This document shows, piece by piece, positions 33,617 through 43,097 of a DNA stretch of 49,007 nt. The notes below the pieces were generated by a model. That model saw only the letters and a list, made by a program, of their open reading frames with translations, was not told where the DNA came from and did not search any database. A program made the position numbers and the translations under genes. The DNA lies in contig NZ_JAEQMG010000118.1 of assembly GCF_016680995.1 (NCBI RefSeq), positions 1 to 49,007 on the forward strand, in the 5' to 3' direction. How positions within the stretch are numbered: the stretch's first letter is position 1; every line of letters begins with the position of its first letter. This DNA is from Ruminococcus difficilis (GTDB taxonomy: Bacteria; Bacillota_A; Clostridia; Oscillospirales; Acutalibacteraceae).

Positions 33617-35044
33617 AATCTTGTGTACTTTGAGCAGGATGTTCTTGATCTGATACAGCTGCTCGGAAAGATCGACATAATAGTTATGCGGATTCTCAAA
33701 CCGCTTGACCTCGTCCCAGAGCATATCGACCTGCTCGCGGCAATAGTCGGCGATTTCCTGAATCGAGGGGCTTTCATAGACGCATTCGCCGCCCTTGAAA
33801 ACCGGCACCAGCAGCTCCTTCGCGGTGAAATCGGTGAGCGTCTTGGTTTTCCATGTGGCGTTGGGGTCAAAGATGGTGTGCGGCTTGCTGTCGTCCACAA
33901 TCTCGTCATAGACGCAAAGCTCGTCGGCAAGCGCCTTGCCGCTCTCGTTGTCGAAATAGCGGTAAACCTTCTTGAAGTGCGGATTGGTGATCTTGGCGGC
34001 GTTTTCGCTGACCTTGATCTTCGGCTCGATCTCGCCGTTCAGCTTCTCGACCGCCACCAGCTTATACACGCCGCCGAATACGGGTGAGCTGGACGCGGTG
34101 ATCAGTCTTTCGCCCACGCCGAAGGTATCCACCTTGGCGCCCTGCATCATCAGGTCGCGGATCAGAATTTCATCGAGCGCATTGGAGGCGGTGATACCGC
34201 ACTCCGTCAAGCCCGCCGCGTCGAGCATCTTCCGCGCCTTTTTGGAGAGGTAGGAGATGTCGCCCGAATCCAGACGGATCGCGCATTTTTTGATGCCCTT
34301 TTCGAGAAAGACCTTGATCGCGTTGGGAATGCCGCTCTTGAGCGTGTCGTAGGTATCCACCAGCAGGGTGGGATTCTCGGGGTACAGCTCGCAGTAGGTT
34401 TTAAAAGCCTCGTACTCGCTGTCGAACATCTGCACCCACGCGTGCGCCATCGTGCCGCCTGCGGGAACACCGTACAGCTCGTCGGTCAGGGTACATGCCG
34501 TGCCTGCGCATCCGCCGATATAGGCGGCACGCGCGCCGTCGACCGCACCGCTTGCGCCCTGCGCGCGTCGGGAACCGAATTCCAGTACCGCTCTGCCCTG
34601 CGCCGCCCTGACGATGCGGTTCGCCTTCGTCGCGATCAGGCTCTGATGATTGAGCGTCAAAAGCACAAAGGTCTCGATCAGCTGTGCCTCGATCGCGGGC
34701 GCCTTGACCGTGAGGATCGGCTCGTTGGGGAAAACGGGCGTTCCCTCGGGAACGGCGTAGATATCGCCCGTGAAGCGGAATTTTTTCAGATAATCGAGGA
34801 AGCCCTCGTCGAAGATGCCCTTGGAGCGAAGATACGCGATATCCTCGTCCTCAAAGTGCAGGTCTTTGATATATTCGATCAGCTGCTCCAGTCCTGCGGC
34901 GATCGCGAAGCCGCCCTTGTCGGGCACGCTGCGGAAGAACACGTCGAAGTAGACGTTGCGCTCAAAGAAGCCGCTCTTGAAGTAGCCGTTTGACATGGTG
35001 AATTCATAGAAATCAACAAGCATAGCCATATTCTGATGTTTCAT
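33614..35044 (-). CDS. pncB: nicotinate phosphoribosyltransferase
   Basis: A 476-residue enzyme of NAD salvage that makes nicotinate mononucleotide from nicotinate, PRPP and ATP. It starts at ATG 35042-35044 (MKHQNMAMLVDFYEFTMSNGY), six bases after GAGGG; the frame upstream is open but holds the promoter. Characteristic segments are the entry GYFKSGFFERNVYFDVFFR, the substrate region FGSRRAQGASGAVDGARAAY, and KCAIRLDSGDISYLSKKAR with the phosphoribosyl-binding Asp. It belongs to the long clostridial PncB type. The protein is fully open and of normal length. It has its own strong promoter and sits between murE (convergent) and the metA terminator, so it is a single-gene unit. Confidence 0.92.
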   Translation of the reverse strand: MKHQNMAMLVDFYEFTMSNGYFKSGFFERNVYFDVFFRSVPDKGGFAIAAGLEQLIEYIKDLHFEDEDIAYLRSKGIFDEGFLDYLKKFRFTGDIYAVPEGTPVFPNEPILTVKAPAIEAQLIETFVLLTLNHQSLIATKANRIVRAAQGRAVLEFGSRRAQGASGAVDGARAAYIGGCAGTACTLTDELYGVPAGGTMAHAWVQMFDSEYEAFKTYCELYPENPTLLVDTYDTLKSGIPNAIKVFLEKGIKKCAIRLDSGDISYLSKKARKMLDAAGLTECGITASNALDEILIRDLMMQGAKVDTFGVGERLITASSSPVFGGVYKLVAVEKLNGEIEPKIKVSENAAKITNPHFKKVYRYFDNESGKALADELCVYDEIVDDSKPHTIFDPNATWKTKTLTDFTAKELLVPVFKGGECVYESPSIQEIADYCREQVDMLWDEVKRFENPHNYYVDLSEQLYQIKNILLKVHKI

Positions 35045-35087
35045 AGATATCCCTCTTTTTTGCCGTGATGCCGGCGTAATCAAGTTT

Positions 35088-35116
35088 ATTGTAGCAAGCG
35101 GGAACCGCTTTGTCAA
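35088..35116 (-). promoter_or_regulatory. pncB promoter
   Basis: TTGACA (35111-35116) and TACAAT (35088-35093) with 17 bp between, about 45 bases before pncB. Confidence 0.8.
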
Positions 35117-35156
35117 TGGTCTCCGCCGTTCTTGTCACATTTGCCGCCCCGAAAGG

Positions 35157-35183
35157 CAAAAAGAGGCGTGACAACACGCCTCT
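35157..35183 (-). terminator. metA terminator
   Basis: Minus-strand AGAGGCGTG / CACGCCTCT stem, 4-base loop, then TTTTT, directly after the metA stop. Confidence 0.85.
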
Positions 35184-35188
35184 CAAAA

Positions 35189-36118
35189 TTATCGGTATTT
35201 GCGCAGCAGCTCGCCCAGATCGTATGGCGTCGCCTGATAGACAAAGTAGTTGAGCCAGTTGGTATACAGCAGCGTCGCGTTGCTGCGCCACACCATCGGC
35301 GGTGTGAGCGACGCGTCGTCGTCGGGGAAGTAGTTGCAGGGCAGGTTGGGTTCGATGCCCTTGTTGAGATCCCTGTAATACTCATTGGCGAGCGTTTCCC
35401 TGTCGTACTCGGCGTGACCGGTGATAAAGACCTGTCTGCCGCTCTTGTTGGCGATGACAGCCGGACCCGCCTGCTCGCTGACGGCAAGCACCTCCAGCGA
35501 AAGCTGCTTTTTGATGTCCTCATAGCGGACGGTGGTGTAGCGGGAATGCGGGATGACGAAGGTGTCGTCAAAGCCGCGCATGAGCGGATGGAAGGGCGTC
35601 AGCACCTTATGCTGATAGATGCCGCTGAGCTTTTCCTCCAGCGGATATTTCTGAATGCCGTAGTGATAATACAGACCCGCCTGTGCGCCCCAGCAAATGT
35701 GGAAGGTGGAATAGACGTTGTGCTTCGACCATTCCATGATCTCGCACAGCTCCTCCCAGTAGTCGACCTCCTCAAAGGGAATCTGCTCCACGGGAGCGCC
35801 CGTGATGATCAGACCGTCAAAGGTCTGGTTCCGGATCTCGTCAAAGGTCTTGTAGAAGGTGGTGAGGTGGTGCGGCGATGTATTTTTGGAGGTGTGAGAC
35901 GCCATCTGCAGCAGCTCGATATCCACCTGCAGCGGACTGTTGCCAAGCAGGCGCAGGAGCTGGGTTTCGGTGGTGATTTTGGTGGGCATGAGATTGAGGA
36001 TGAGGATTTTCAGCGGACGGATGTCCTGTCTGAGCGCGACCTCATCGGGCATGACAAAGATGTTCTCACTCTCCAGTACCTTGATCGCGGGCAAATTGCT
36101 CTGAACCTTAATCGGCAT
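35189..36118 (-). CDS. metA: homoserine O-acetyltransferase, MetA family
   Basis: A 309-residue enzyme of methionine synthesis that acylates homoserine. The catalytic Cys142 is in [16 protein letters not shown], and the His235-x-Glu237 pair is in FITGHAEYD. Residue 111 in [16 protein letters not shown] is Glu; in the characterised MetA family Glu at this site selects acetyl-CoA and Gly selects succinyl-CoA, so O-acetylhomoserine is the expected product even though the fold is the succinyltransferase one. It follows proS with a 38-bp gap and no promoter between, and has its own terminator, so the two form one transcript. I see no SAM riboswitch or T-box upstream. Confidence 0.92.
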   Translation of the reverse strand: MPIKVQSNLPAIKVLESENIFVMPDEVALRQDIRPLKILILNLMPTKITTETQLLRLLGNSPLQVDIELLQMASHTSKNTSPHHLTTFYKTFDEIRNQTFDGLIITGAPVEQIPFEEVDYWEELCEIMEWSKHNVYSTFHICWGAQAGLYYHYGIQKYPLEEKLSGIYQHKVLTPFHPLMRGFDDTFVIPHSRYTTVRYEDIKKQLSLEVLAVSEQAGPAVIANKSGRQVFITGHAEYDRETLANEYYRDLNKGIEPNLPCNYFPDDDASLTPPMVWRSNATLLYTNWLNYFVYQATPYDLGELLRKYR

Positions 36119-36156
36119 ATTCTCACTCCTTTCGCGTCTTGATGCGTGATTTCAAA

Positions 36157-37596
36157 TTAATACTGCTTGCCCCAGAATACCATGTGCTTTGCAGGCTTGC
36201 CGCAGCAGACGCAGACGTCGCTGAGATGCTCCTCCTCAAAGGGGATGCAGCGGCTCTTGACGCCGCCTGTTTCGTCCTTGAGCTGATCCTCGCAGGCGCT
36301 GTCGCCGCACCACATCGCCTTGATGAAGCCGGGGTGGTTCTTCGCGGTGTCGATGAACTCCTCGTGCGTCGTCGCGACGAAGGTCTTTTCCTTGGTATTC
36401 TGTGCCGCTCTGTCGTACATATCCTGACGGATGGTCTCCATCAGGTTCTCCACAAAGGCGCTCAGCTCGTCGAGCGGCACAAACGCCTTTTCTCTGGTGT
36501 CGCGGCGTACCACGACGCACTGGTTCTTTTCGATGTCCTTGGGGCCGATCTCGACGCGGACGGGAACGCCCTTCATCTCATACTCGGCGAACTTCCAGCC
36601 GGGAGCGTGGTCGCTGTCGTCGAGCTTGACGCGGAACTTGCCCGCGAGCATCGCTCTGAGCTCCTCCGCCTTTTCGAGAACGCCCTCCTTGTGGTGGGCG
36701 ACGGGGATGATCACGACCTGAATCGGCGCGATTCTCGGCGGCAGTACCAAGCCGTCGTCGTCGCTGTGCACCATGATCAGCGCTCCGATCATGCGTGTCG
36801 AGGTGCCCCATGAGGTCTGGTGCGGATAGTGGAGCTGGTTGTCCTTGCCCGTGTAGGTGATGCCGAAGCTCTTGGCGAAGCCGTCGCCGAAGTAGTGCGA
36901 GGTGCCGCCCTGAAGCGCGACGCCGTTGTGCATCATCGGCTCGATGGTATAGGTCGCCTCGGCGCCCGCGAATTTCTCCTTCTCGGTTTTCTGACCGACA
37001 ACAGCGGGGATCGCGAGGGTCTCGGCGTAGAAATCGGTGTAGACCTTGAGCATCTTCAAAGTCTCCTCCTGCGCCTCCTCTGCGGTGGCGTGCATGGTAT
37101 GGCCCTCCTGCCAGAGGAACTCGGAGGTGCGCAGGAACGGACGGGTGGTCTTTTCCCATCTGACAACGGAGCACCACTGGTTGTAGAGCTTGGGCAGGTC
37201 GCGGTAGGTCTTGATGACCTTCTTATAGTGCTCGCAGAACAGCGTCTCGGAGGTCGGACGGACAGCCAGACGCTCGGTCAGCTTTTCCTCACCGCCGACG
37301 GTCACCCACGCGCACTCGGGAGCGAAGCCCTCAACGTGGTCTTTTTCTCTCTGCAAAAGGCTCTCGGGGATGAACATGGGCATGTAGACGTTCTCGTGAC
37401 CGGTCTCCTTGAAGCGTCTGTCCATATCCGCCTGCATCAGCTCCCAGATCGCGTAGCCGTAGGGACGGATGACCATACAGCCCTTGACGCCCGAATAATC
37501 GGCAAGCTCAGCCTTTTTGACGATGTCGGTATACCACTTTGCAAAATCCTCGTCGCGGCTGGTGATCGCCTCGACCATTTTCTTGTTTGCAACCAT
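36157..37596 (-). CDS. proS: prolyl-tRNA synthetase, archaeal/eukaryal type
   Basis: A 479-residue class II synthetase. It lacks the editing insert of the longer bacterial ProS and is of the archaeal-like (ProS type 3) size. Motif 2 lies in [20 protein letters not shown], just before [15 protein letters not shown]; motif 3 is in the [15 protein letters not shown] segment; the anticodon domain follows from about residue 290. The C-terminal zinc-like domain has Cys pairs in [12 protein letters not shown] and CVCCGKPA, ending in a conserved Tyr. AAAGGAG lies before the ATG. It leads the proS-metA transcript from the promoter at 37635-37663; no T-box is visible in its short leader. Confidence 0.95.
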   Translation of the reverse strand: MVANKKMVEAITSRDEDFAKWYTDIVKKAELADYSGVKGCMVIRPYGYAIWELMQADMDRRFKETGHENVYMPMFIPESLLQREKDHVEGFAPECAWVTVGGEEKLTERLAVRPTSETLFCEHYKKVIKTYRDLPKLYNQWCSVVRWEKTTRPFLRTSEFLWQEGHTMHATAEEAQEETLKMLKVYTDFYAETLAIPAVVGQKTEKEKFAGAEATYTIEPMMHNGVALQGGTSHYFGDGFAKSFGITYTGKDNQLHYPHQTSWGTSTRMIGALIMVHSDDDGLVLPPRIAPIQVVIIPVAHHKEGVLEKAEELRAMLAGKFRVKLDDSDHAPGWKFAEYEMKGVPVRVEIGPKDIEKNQCVVVRRDTREKAFVPLDELSAFVENLMETIRQDMYDRAAQNTKEKTFVATTHEEFIDTAKNHPGFIKAMWCGDSACEDQLKDETGGVKSRCIPFEEEHLSDVCVCCGKPAKHMVFWGKQY

Positions 37597-37634
37597 ATCT
37601 ATTTCTCCTTTTAGGTCATAATCATAATGTTTCT

Positions 37635-37663
37635 ATTATACTACAAGAGTTCCGTTTTGACAA
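37635..37663 (-). promoter_or_regulatory. proS-metA promoter
   Basis: TTGTCA (37658-37663) and TATAAT (37635-37640), 17 bp apart, 39 bases before proS. Confidence 0.8.
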
Positions 37664-37697
37664 GTAGGAACTTGCACTTTGATTTGCAATCCGCCGC

Positions 37698-37726
37698 TTT
37701 ACAAATACCTTTAAATATGATACAAT
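37698..37726 (+). promoter_or_regulatory. promoter of the aminotransferase-trpS-glycosyltransferase run
   Basis: TTTACA (37698-37703) and TACAAT (37721-37726), 17 bp apart, 44 bases before the aminotransferase. Confidence 0.75.
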
Positions 37727-37769
37727 AGCATTTGGTATGTTATAAAATTAAGAAAAAGAGGTTAGTACT

Positions 37770-38954
37770 ATGGAATATGTTTTTTCCGACAGAGTTTCCA
37801 ATCTGAAACCGAGCGCCATCCGTGAAATCTTCAAATACGCCGCCGACCCCGAGGTCGTTTCCCTTTCGGCAGGCAACCCTTCTCCCGACGCGTTCCCCGT
37901 TGAGGCGATCACCGAGATTTCCGAGCGTATCTTCCGCGAGAATCCCATCTCCGTGCTCCAGTACAGCGTGACAGAGGGCTACACCCCCCTGCGCAACCAC
38001 CTCAAGGAGTACATGAAGAAATATCACAACACCGGCAACGACAGCGACGACATCCTCATCACCACGGGCGCGCAGCAGATCATGGACCTCTGCACCAAGG
38101 CGCTCGTCAACGAGGGCGAGGTCGTCATCTGCGAGGCGCCGTCCTTTATCGGCTCGCTGAACACCTTCCGCAGCTACAACGCCAAGCTCGTCGGCGTGAC
38201 CGTCGAGCCCGACGGCATGAGCATGACCGAGCTGGAGGAGAAGCTCAAGGCGAATCCCAACGCGAAGTTCATCTACACCATCCCGAACTTCCAGAACCCC
38301 TCGGGCGTGACCATGAGCCTTGAAAAGCGCAGAAGAATGTATGAGCTTGCAAGACAGTACGGCGTGCTGATTCTCGAGGACAATCCCTACGGCGATCTGC
38401 GCTACAGCGGCGAGAATCTGCCCAATGTCAAGAGCTTCGATACCGACGGAATGGTCATCTACGCAGGCTCGTTCTCCAAGGTCATCTCCCCCGGCATGCG
38501 CGTCGCCTACACCATCGCGCCCAAGGAAATCTTCCAGAAGCTGGTCGTCTGCAAGCAGGGCAACGACGTCCACACCAACATCTGGTCGCAGCGCGTCTGC
38601 GACGAGTTCCTCACCAAGTACGACTTCAACGCGCATCTGCAGCACCTGCGCGATATCTACACCAAGAAAGCGCGCTTCTGCATGGAGCTGCTCGACAAAT
38701 ACTGCGCGCCAAACATCACCTATCACCGCATCGACGGCGGTCTGTTCATCTGGTGCGACCTGCCCGAGCACGTCGATATGCCCGCGTTCTGCAAGAAGGC
38801 AGTGCTCAACAAGGTCTGCGTCGTTCCCGGCAACGCCTTCCTCACCGATGAAACAGAGGAATGCCACAGCTTCCGCATCAACTTCTCCACTCCCACCGAC
38901 GAGCAGCTCGAAAAGGGCATCAAAATCCTCGGTGAGCTGGCGAAAGATCTATAA
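37770..38954 (+). CDS. PLP-dependent aminotransferase, class I (MocR/LysN-like)
   Basis: A 394-residue fold-type I aminotransferase without a DNA-binding domain. The PLP Lys237 is in YAGSFSKVISPGMRV, with Arg244 the carboxylate binder nearby; NPSG at 176-179 and Asp204 with Tyr207 in LEDNPYGDL contact the cofactor. The opening LSAGNPSPDAFP is the 2-aminoadipate/aromatic aminotransferase signature. Likely substrates are aromatic, branched-chain or aminoadipate amino acids, but the sequence does not decide. It is the first gene after a promoter, followed by trpS after a 21-bp gap, a loose operon. Normal length and intact. Confidence 0.9.
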   Translation: MEYVFSDRVSNLKPSAIREIFKYAADPEVVSLSAGNPSPDAFPVEAITEISERIFRENPISVLQYSVTEGYTPLRNHLKEYMKKYHNTGNDSDDILITTGAQQIMDLCTKALVNEGEVVICEAPSFIGSLNTFRSYNAKLVGVTVEPDGMSMTELEEKLKANPNAKFIYTIPNFQNPSGVTMSLEKRRRMYELARQYGVLILEDNPYGDLRYSGENLPNVKSFDTDGMVIYAGSFSKVISPGMRVAYTIAPKEIFQKLVVCKQGNDVHTNIWSQRVCDEFLTKYDFNAHLQHLRDIYTKKARFCMELLDKYCAPNITYHRIDGGLFIWCDLPEHVDMPAFCKKAVLNKVCVVPGNAFLTDETEECHSFRINFSTPTDEQLEKGIKILGELAKDL

Positions 38955-38975
38955 TTGAATCCCGAGGTACACATC

Positions 38976-39983
38976 ATGGAAAACACCGCACCCGTTAAAA
39001 AGCAAGTCGTGTTCAGCGCGATCCAGCCGAGCGGCACCATCACGCTGGGCAATTATCTCGGAGCCATCCGCAACTGGGTCAAAATGCAGGACGAATACAG
39101 CTGCATCTACGCCCTTGCCGATCTCCACACCATCACCGTCCGTCAGGAGCCTGCGCAGATGCGCAGGAACATCATCGACGCCTACGCGTCGATCCTCGCC
39201 TGCGGCATCGACGTGGAAAAAAGCCTTTTCTTCATCCAGAGCCACGTCCCCACCCACGCGCAGATCGCGTGGATCCTCAACTGCTACACCCAGTTCGGCG
39301 AGCTGTCGCGCATGACGCAGTTCAAGGACAAGTCCAAAAAGCACGCCGATAACATCAACGCGGGGCTGTTCACCTATCCCTCGCTGATGGCGGGCGACAT
39401 CCTGCTCTATCAGGCGGACAAGGTGCCCGTCGGCGCCGACCAGAAACAGCACATTGAGCTGACCTGCGATATCGCCAAGCGCTTCAACGGTCTTTACGGA
39501 AACGTGTTCAAGATTCCAGAGGGCTTCATCCCGAAGAACGGCGCGCGCGTCATGTCGCTGCAGAACCCGCTCAACAAGATGAGCAAGTCCGACGAGAACG
39601 TCAACGGCTGCGTCCACCTGCTCGATTCCCCCGAGGTCATTATGAAGAAATTCAAGCGCGCGGTCACGGACAGCGACGCCTGCGTGCGCTACGCCGAGGG
39701 CAAGGACGGCGTGAACAACCTCATGACCATCTACGGCGCGGTCACGGGCAAGACCTTTGAGGAGATCGAAAACGAATTCGCGGGCAAGGGCTACGGCGAC
39801 TTCAAAACCGCCGTCGGCGAGGCTGTCGTCGAGGAGCTGCGTCCCATCCGCGAACGCTATGAGCGTCTCGTTGCGGACAAGGGCTACCTCGCGGAATGCT
39901 ACCGCAAGGCTGACGAAATCGCGTACAAAATCAGCAGCCGCACTCTCGACAAGGTGATGAAAAAGGTTGGTTTTATCAAATGA
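38976..39983 (+). CDS. trpS: tryptophanyl-tRNA synthetase
   Basis: A 335-residue class I synthetase. The HIGH-type motif is in FSAIQPSGTITLGNYLGAIR (TLGN instead of HIGH) and the KMSKS motif is NPLNKMSKSDENVNG near residue 200. Trp-binding stretches are FTYPSLMAGDILLYQADKVP and GADQKQHIEL. I start at ATG 38976 since GAGGT lies 7 bases before; an earlier in-frame start would overlap the upstream gene region. The stop overlaps the next gene by ATGA. No trp-type T-box precedes it because it follows the aminotransferase closely. Length is normal. Confidence 0.96.
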   Translation: MENTAPVKKQVVFSAIQPSGTITLGNYLGAIRNWVKMQDEYSCIYALADLHTITVRQEPAQMRRNIIDAYASILACGIDVEKSLFFIQSHVPTHAQIAWILNCYTQFGELSRMTQFKDKSKKHADNINAGLFTYPSLMAGDILLYQADKVPVGADQKQHIELTCDIAKRFNGLYGNVFKIPEGFIPKNGARVMSLQNPLNKMSKSDENVNGCVHLLDSPEVIMKKFKRAVTDSDACVRYAEGKDGVNNLMTIYGAVTGKTFEEIENEFAGKGYGDFKTAVGEAVVEELRPIRERYERLVADKGYLAECYRKADEIAYKISSRTLDKVMKKVGFIK

Positions 39984-41191
39984 CAAAGATAGAACGCAAG
40001 TTTTTTGACCTTGTTATCAAATATTTGCCGCTGATCGCGTTTGTCGTCTTTACCGCGCTGGCTGTCATGCTGCGGTTCGCCTGCATCGACTATGAGAGCG
40101 ACGACTTCCGCAGCTTTCTGAACCCGTGGTTCTCCACCATCGGCTACGCCGGTCTTGACGGACTGAAGGCGCAGGTCGGCAACTACAACATCCCCTATCA
40201 GATCATCATTTACCTCATGACGCTCACGCCGTTCGACGCGCTGGACTCCTACAAGCTGCTTTCGGTGATCTTCGACTTCGCGCTCGCGCTATCCTGCGCA
40301 ATGGTCGTCAAGGAATATCTGAAATGCAGGCTCTTTGACATGATGCCGCTGATGACCTACTCCGCGGTGCTGCTTTCGCTTACCGTTGTGATGAACTCGT
40401 CCTTCTGGGCGCAGTGCGATTCGATCTACACGTTCTTTATCGCGCTCGCAATCTACTTCACCATGCGCGAAAACTACCTTCCCGCGTTCGCGCTGCTCGG
40501 CGCGTCGCTCGCGTTCAAGCTGCAGATGGTTTTCATCCTGCCTCTGTTCCTCTATTACTGGGCGTCCACGCGCAAGGTCAGTATTCTGCACTTTACCGTG
40601 ATTCCCGCGGTGGATGTTCTGATGTGCCTGCCCGTCGTGGCAATGGGCAGACCATTCCAGGATATCATCAAGATTTACGTCGACCAGACCGACTACGGCA
40701 AGCAGATTCAGATGAACTATCCGAACCTCTACGCCTTCATGTGCGACAGAATGAATACGGAAAATTACTATCTGCTCAAGGGCTTCGCCGTGCTGCTGAC
40801 GCTGACGGTGCTCGCGGCAGGCATGTTCCTGATTCTCCGCAAAAGAGTCGACCTGTCCGACAACAAGAAGCTTCTGATGACGGGCATCTGGTCGGTGTTC
40901 ACCTGCCTGATGTTCCTGTCCTCCATGCACGAGCGTTACGCCTATCTGCTCGACATACTGCTGCTGATCTACTTCTTCTCGACAAGGCGGCATCCGTTCA
41001 CGGCGGTCATCGCGCTGATGATCAGCCTGAGAGGCTATTGCTTCTATCTGTTCGGGGACTACGAGGTCATCTCCCTCGGCATGACGTCCATCGTCAACAT
41101 CGGGCTTTATGTCTGGATTTCGTATCTGTTTATCAAAGAAGTGCTTCTTGACCAAGAGGTCAGATTCCTGCAAAAAACCGCTTCCGAATAA
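39980..41191 (+). CDS. GT-C type membrane glycosyltransferase
   Basis: A 403-residue protein with about ten membrane segments. The first outside loop has YESDDFRSFLNPW, an acidic motif typical of GT-C mannosyltransferases of the GT39/GT87-like sort; WAQCDSIYTFFIAL and AFKLQMVFILPLFLYYWA follow, then the inner MHERYAYLL near residue 310, as in PIG-M-like enzymes. It likely transfers a sugar from a polyprenyl-phosphate donor to a lipid or protein on the outer side. The ATG overlaps trpS. The terminator hairpin encloses its stop codon. The acceptor and sugar are unknown. Sortase genes are convergent, but a link is not shown. Confidence 0.75.
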   Translation: MTKIERKFFDLVIKYLPLIAFVVFTALAVMLRFACIDYESDDFRSFLNPWFSTIGYAGLDGLKAQVGNYNIPYQIIIYLMTLTPFDALDSYKLLSVIFDFALALSCAMVVKEYLKCRLFDMMPLMTYSAVLLSLTVVMNSSFWAQCDSIYTFFIALAIYFTMRENYLPAFALLGASLAFKLQMVFILPLFLYYWASTRKVSILHFTVIPAVDVLMCLPVVAMGRPFQDIIKIYVDQTDYGKQIQMNYPNLYAFMCDRMNTENYYLLKGFAVLLTLTVLAAGMFLILRKRVDLSDNKKLLMTGIWSVFTCLMFLSSMHERYAYLLDILLLIYFFSTRRHPFTAVIALMISLRGYCFYLFGDYEVISLGMTSIVNIGLYVWISYLFIKEVLLDQEVRFLQKTASE

Positions 41192-41206
41192 GGAAGCGGT
41201 TTTCGT
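41176..41206 (+). terminator. terminator of the glycosyltransferase gene
   Basis: AACCGCTTCC / GGAAGCGGTT with a 6-base loop that contains the stop codon, then TTCGTTTT. It may serve both converging transcripts. Confidence 0.8.
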
Positions 41207-41207
41207 T

Positions 41208-42032
41208 TTACTCTTTTTCCGCTATCACGATGTAGCGGTTGAACTGTCCGTGACCCGCGGGCGTGCAGGTGATCAGCGTGATCAGCTGACGGTTCGGCTG
41301 AATGATAAAATCCTCTGTCTGGATGGGCGTGATGATCTTGTAGTCGATGACCTTGTAGTCGATCGTCTCCCAGTAGTTGGAAAAGCTGATCGTGTCGCCC
41401 TTTCTGAGACTGCGGATATTGTCGAAGAATATCCTGCCGATGTAGCCCGTGTGCCCCGCGATACAGACGTTGGTGTTTTTCTCGTCGATCGGCAGCGAGG
41501 TGCCGTAAAGCTGCGCCGCGCCGAAATTCATCATATAGTCGCTCGCGCCGAGATAGACGGGCAGGTCCATATCGATCGCGGGAGCGGACAGGTAGCCGTA
41601 GACATTCGACAGGCCGTAGCTTGACAGGTTGAGCGCCGCCTTGCGGAAGTCGGCGGTGTCGACGGTTCCCTGATGGTAGAGGATCGAGGCGTTATACGCC
41701 TTGCTGTCCTCATAAAGACGGTTCAAGTCGTTCTGAAAGGTGATCGGGTAGCTGTAGGTACGCTCACCCGTGACAATGTCGATCGGATAGCCTTCCTCGT
41801 CGACCTCGCCCTTTTCGCGCGCCTCCTCAAAGCTGTCGGCGGTCACGCCAAGCTCCTCCTTGAGTGCGGCGTCCTCCTCCGTGATCACGTTGTCGAGCAC
41901 CTTGTCATACTTCTCAATCAGCGAATCGGCGTTCTGCTGACCGACACAGTTGGAAACGGGCGGAAAGAGCAGAAATCCGATTCCCGTCAGCAGCATGAGA
42001 ATCGCGATGACGACGAGCACTTTTTTCCACAT
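41208..42032 (-). CDS. sortase
   Basis: A 274-residue cysteine transpeptidase. A membrane segment at residues 4-24 is followed by a long coiled linker and the sortase barrel: catalytic His194 in VCIAGHTGYIG, Cys256 in LITCTPAG, and Arg266 in NRYIV. I choose ATG 42030-42032 (MWKKVLVV); the upstream GTG lies too close to AAGGA. The ATG is one base after the stop of the second sortase, so they are coupled. Probably class C-like or D-like; class is uncertain. No pilin or LPxTG protein is in the window, so the substrate is unknown. Confidence 0.85.
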   Translation of the reverse strand: MWKKVLVVIAILMLLTGIGFLLFPPVSNCVGQQNADSLIEKYDKVLDNVITEEDAALKEELGVTADSFEEAREKGEVDEEGYPIDIVTGERTYSYPITFQNDLNRLYEDSKAYNASILYHQGTVDTADFRKAALNLSSYGLSNVYGYLSAPAIDMDLPVYLGASDYMMNFGAAQLYGTSLPIDEKNTNVCIAGHTGYIGRIFFDNIRSLRKGDTISFSNYWETIDYKVIDYKIITPIQTEDFIIQPNRQLITLITCTPAGHGQFNRYIVIAEKE

Positions 42033-42033
42033 G

Positions 42034-42951
42034 CTACTCACCGTCCTTTTTCGCCCTGCGGATGTTCCGTCGAACGATGAAGAATACCGTCAGACCGACC
42101 GCCAGCAGAAAGCCCGCGATGCTCAGGATCGCTGCCAGATAGCTGACCTTGTAGCCGAGGAAGAAGAAGTTGTCGTTACCCGTGCTGACAGACTTGATTT
42201 TCTTGTCGGAGGGCTTTGTCTCCGTTTCGGCCTTCTCCTCCGTCTTGCCGTCATCATCCGCTACGCGCTCACCCCTGACAAGCAGACGGTGCGTATTGAC
42301 CGTGTAGGGCGTGCAGGTCATAAGCGTCACCAGATCCTTGCCCGAGACGACGTAGAGGTCGTCGATCTCGCTGGGCAGGACGGTTTTGATCTGATCGACC
42401 CGGTAGGTCAGCGTGCGGTCGAGAACATAGATATGGAACTCGTCGCCCTCCTCCAAATCGGGCAGATAGTCAAACAGCGTCTTGGACGGCAGGGCGGAAT
42501 GCGCGGAAATAACGCTGTGGGTGCTGTCGCCGCCGATGGGCAGCGAGGTGTTGTGCAGATGTCCCGCGCCCTTTTGCAGCACCTCGTCGTCGGTGCCGTG
42601 ATAGATGGGCAGAAAAACGTTGATTTTCGGGATCTCGATGTAGCCGATAAAGCCGTTTCCGTCAATATCGAAGGTTTCGTCGTAGTGCGCGCCGATTTTT
42701 TCGTAGCTCTCCATGTCGAACGGGTCGGTCAGGACGACGGTATCGGTCAGGCTGCGGTTATAATTCTCCGCATCCTCAAAGAACTGCTGAATCTCCTCTT
42801 TCGGCATGCCTTCCGCGGCGACCATCCTGTCATGCGCCTCACTGCGGTCAAAATAGTTGTTGATCATCGAACTGACGAGCGGATAGCTCAGAATGCCGAG
42901 TCCGACGAGAAAAATCAGAATAATCAAAATAATGGGCAGTATTCGTTTCAT
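42034..42951 (-). CDS. class C-like sortase (pilus type)
   Basis: A 305-residue sortase with both termini hydrophobic: residues 5-25 as signal anchor and about 271-293 as a C-terminal membrane segment. The pilin sortase lid motif is DPF at 76-78, and the barrel has His151 in ISAHSALPS, Cys213 in LMTCTPYT and Arg222. Class C enzymes polymerise pilins through Lys; the lid plus the C-terminal membrane segment fits that. A promoter lies at 42979-43007 and GAGGT lies six bases before the ATG. The following sortase gene is one base away. No pilin genes are near, so the pair may act on proteins encoded elsewhere. Confidence 0.88.
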   Translation of the reverse strand: MKRILPIILIILIFLVGLGILSYPLVSSMINNYFDRSEAHDRMVAAEGMPKEEIQQFFEDAENYNRSLTDTVVLTDPFDMESYEKIGAHYDETFDIDGNGFIGYIEIPKINVFLPIYHGTDDEVLQKGAGHLHNTSLPIGGDSTHSVISAHSALPSKTLFDYLPDLEEGDEFHIYVLDRTLTYRVDQIKTVLPSEIDDLYVVSGKDLVTLMTCTPYTVNTHRLLVRGERVADDDGKTEEKAETETKPSDKKIKSVSTGNDNFFFLGYKVSYLAAILSIAGFLLAVGLTVFFIVRRNIRRAKKDGE

Positions 42952-42978
42952 GCTTTACCTCGCTGGTGTGATAGCTTC

Positions 42979-43007
42979 ATTATACATCAAAGGCGCCGCA
43001 GTTGCAA
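42979..43007 (-). promoter_or_regulatory. sortase operon promoter
   Basis: TTGCAA (43002-43007) and TATAAT (42979-42984), 17 bp apart. Confidence 0.8.
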
Positions 43008-43034
43008 GTGATTCACACTGATTTCAAAATCCTA

Positions 43035-43064
43035 TTGAAAACCACCCCTGTTATATGGTATGAT
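43035..43064 (+). promoter_or_regulatory. promoter of the membrane protein gene
   Basis: TTGAAA (43035-43040) and TATGAT (43059-43064), 18 bp apart, back to back with the sortase promoter. Confidence 0.65.
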
Positions 43065-43097
43065 AGGGAGGTACAAAAACACAAAGGAAATCATCAT

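Noticed and set aside
37597..37769. T-box leaders for proS and trpS
   Set aside because: Leaders are too short and no T-box sequence or specifier stem is visible.
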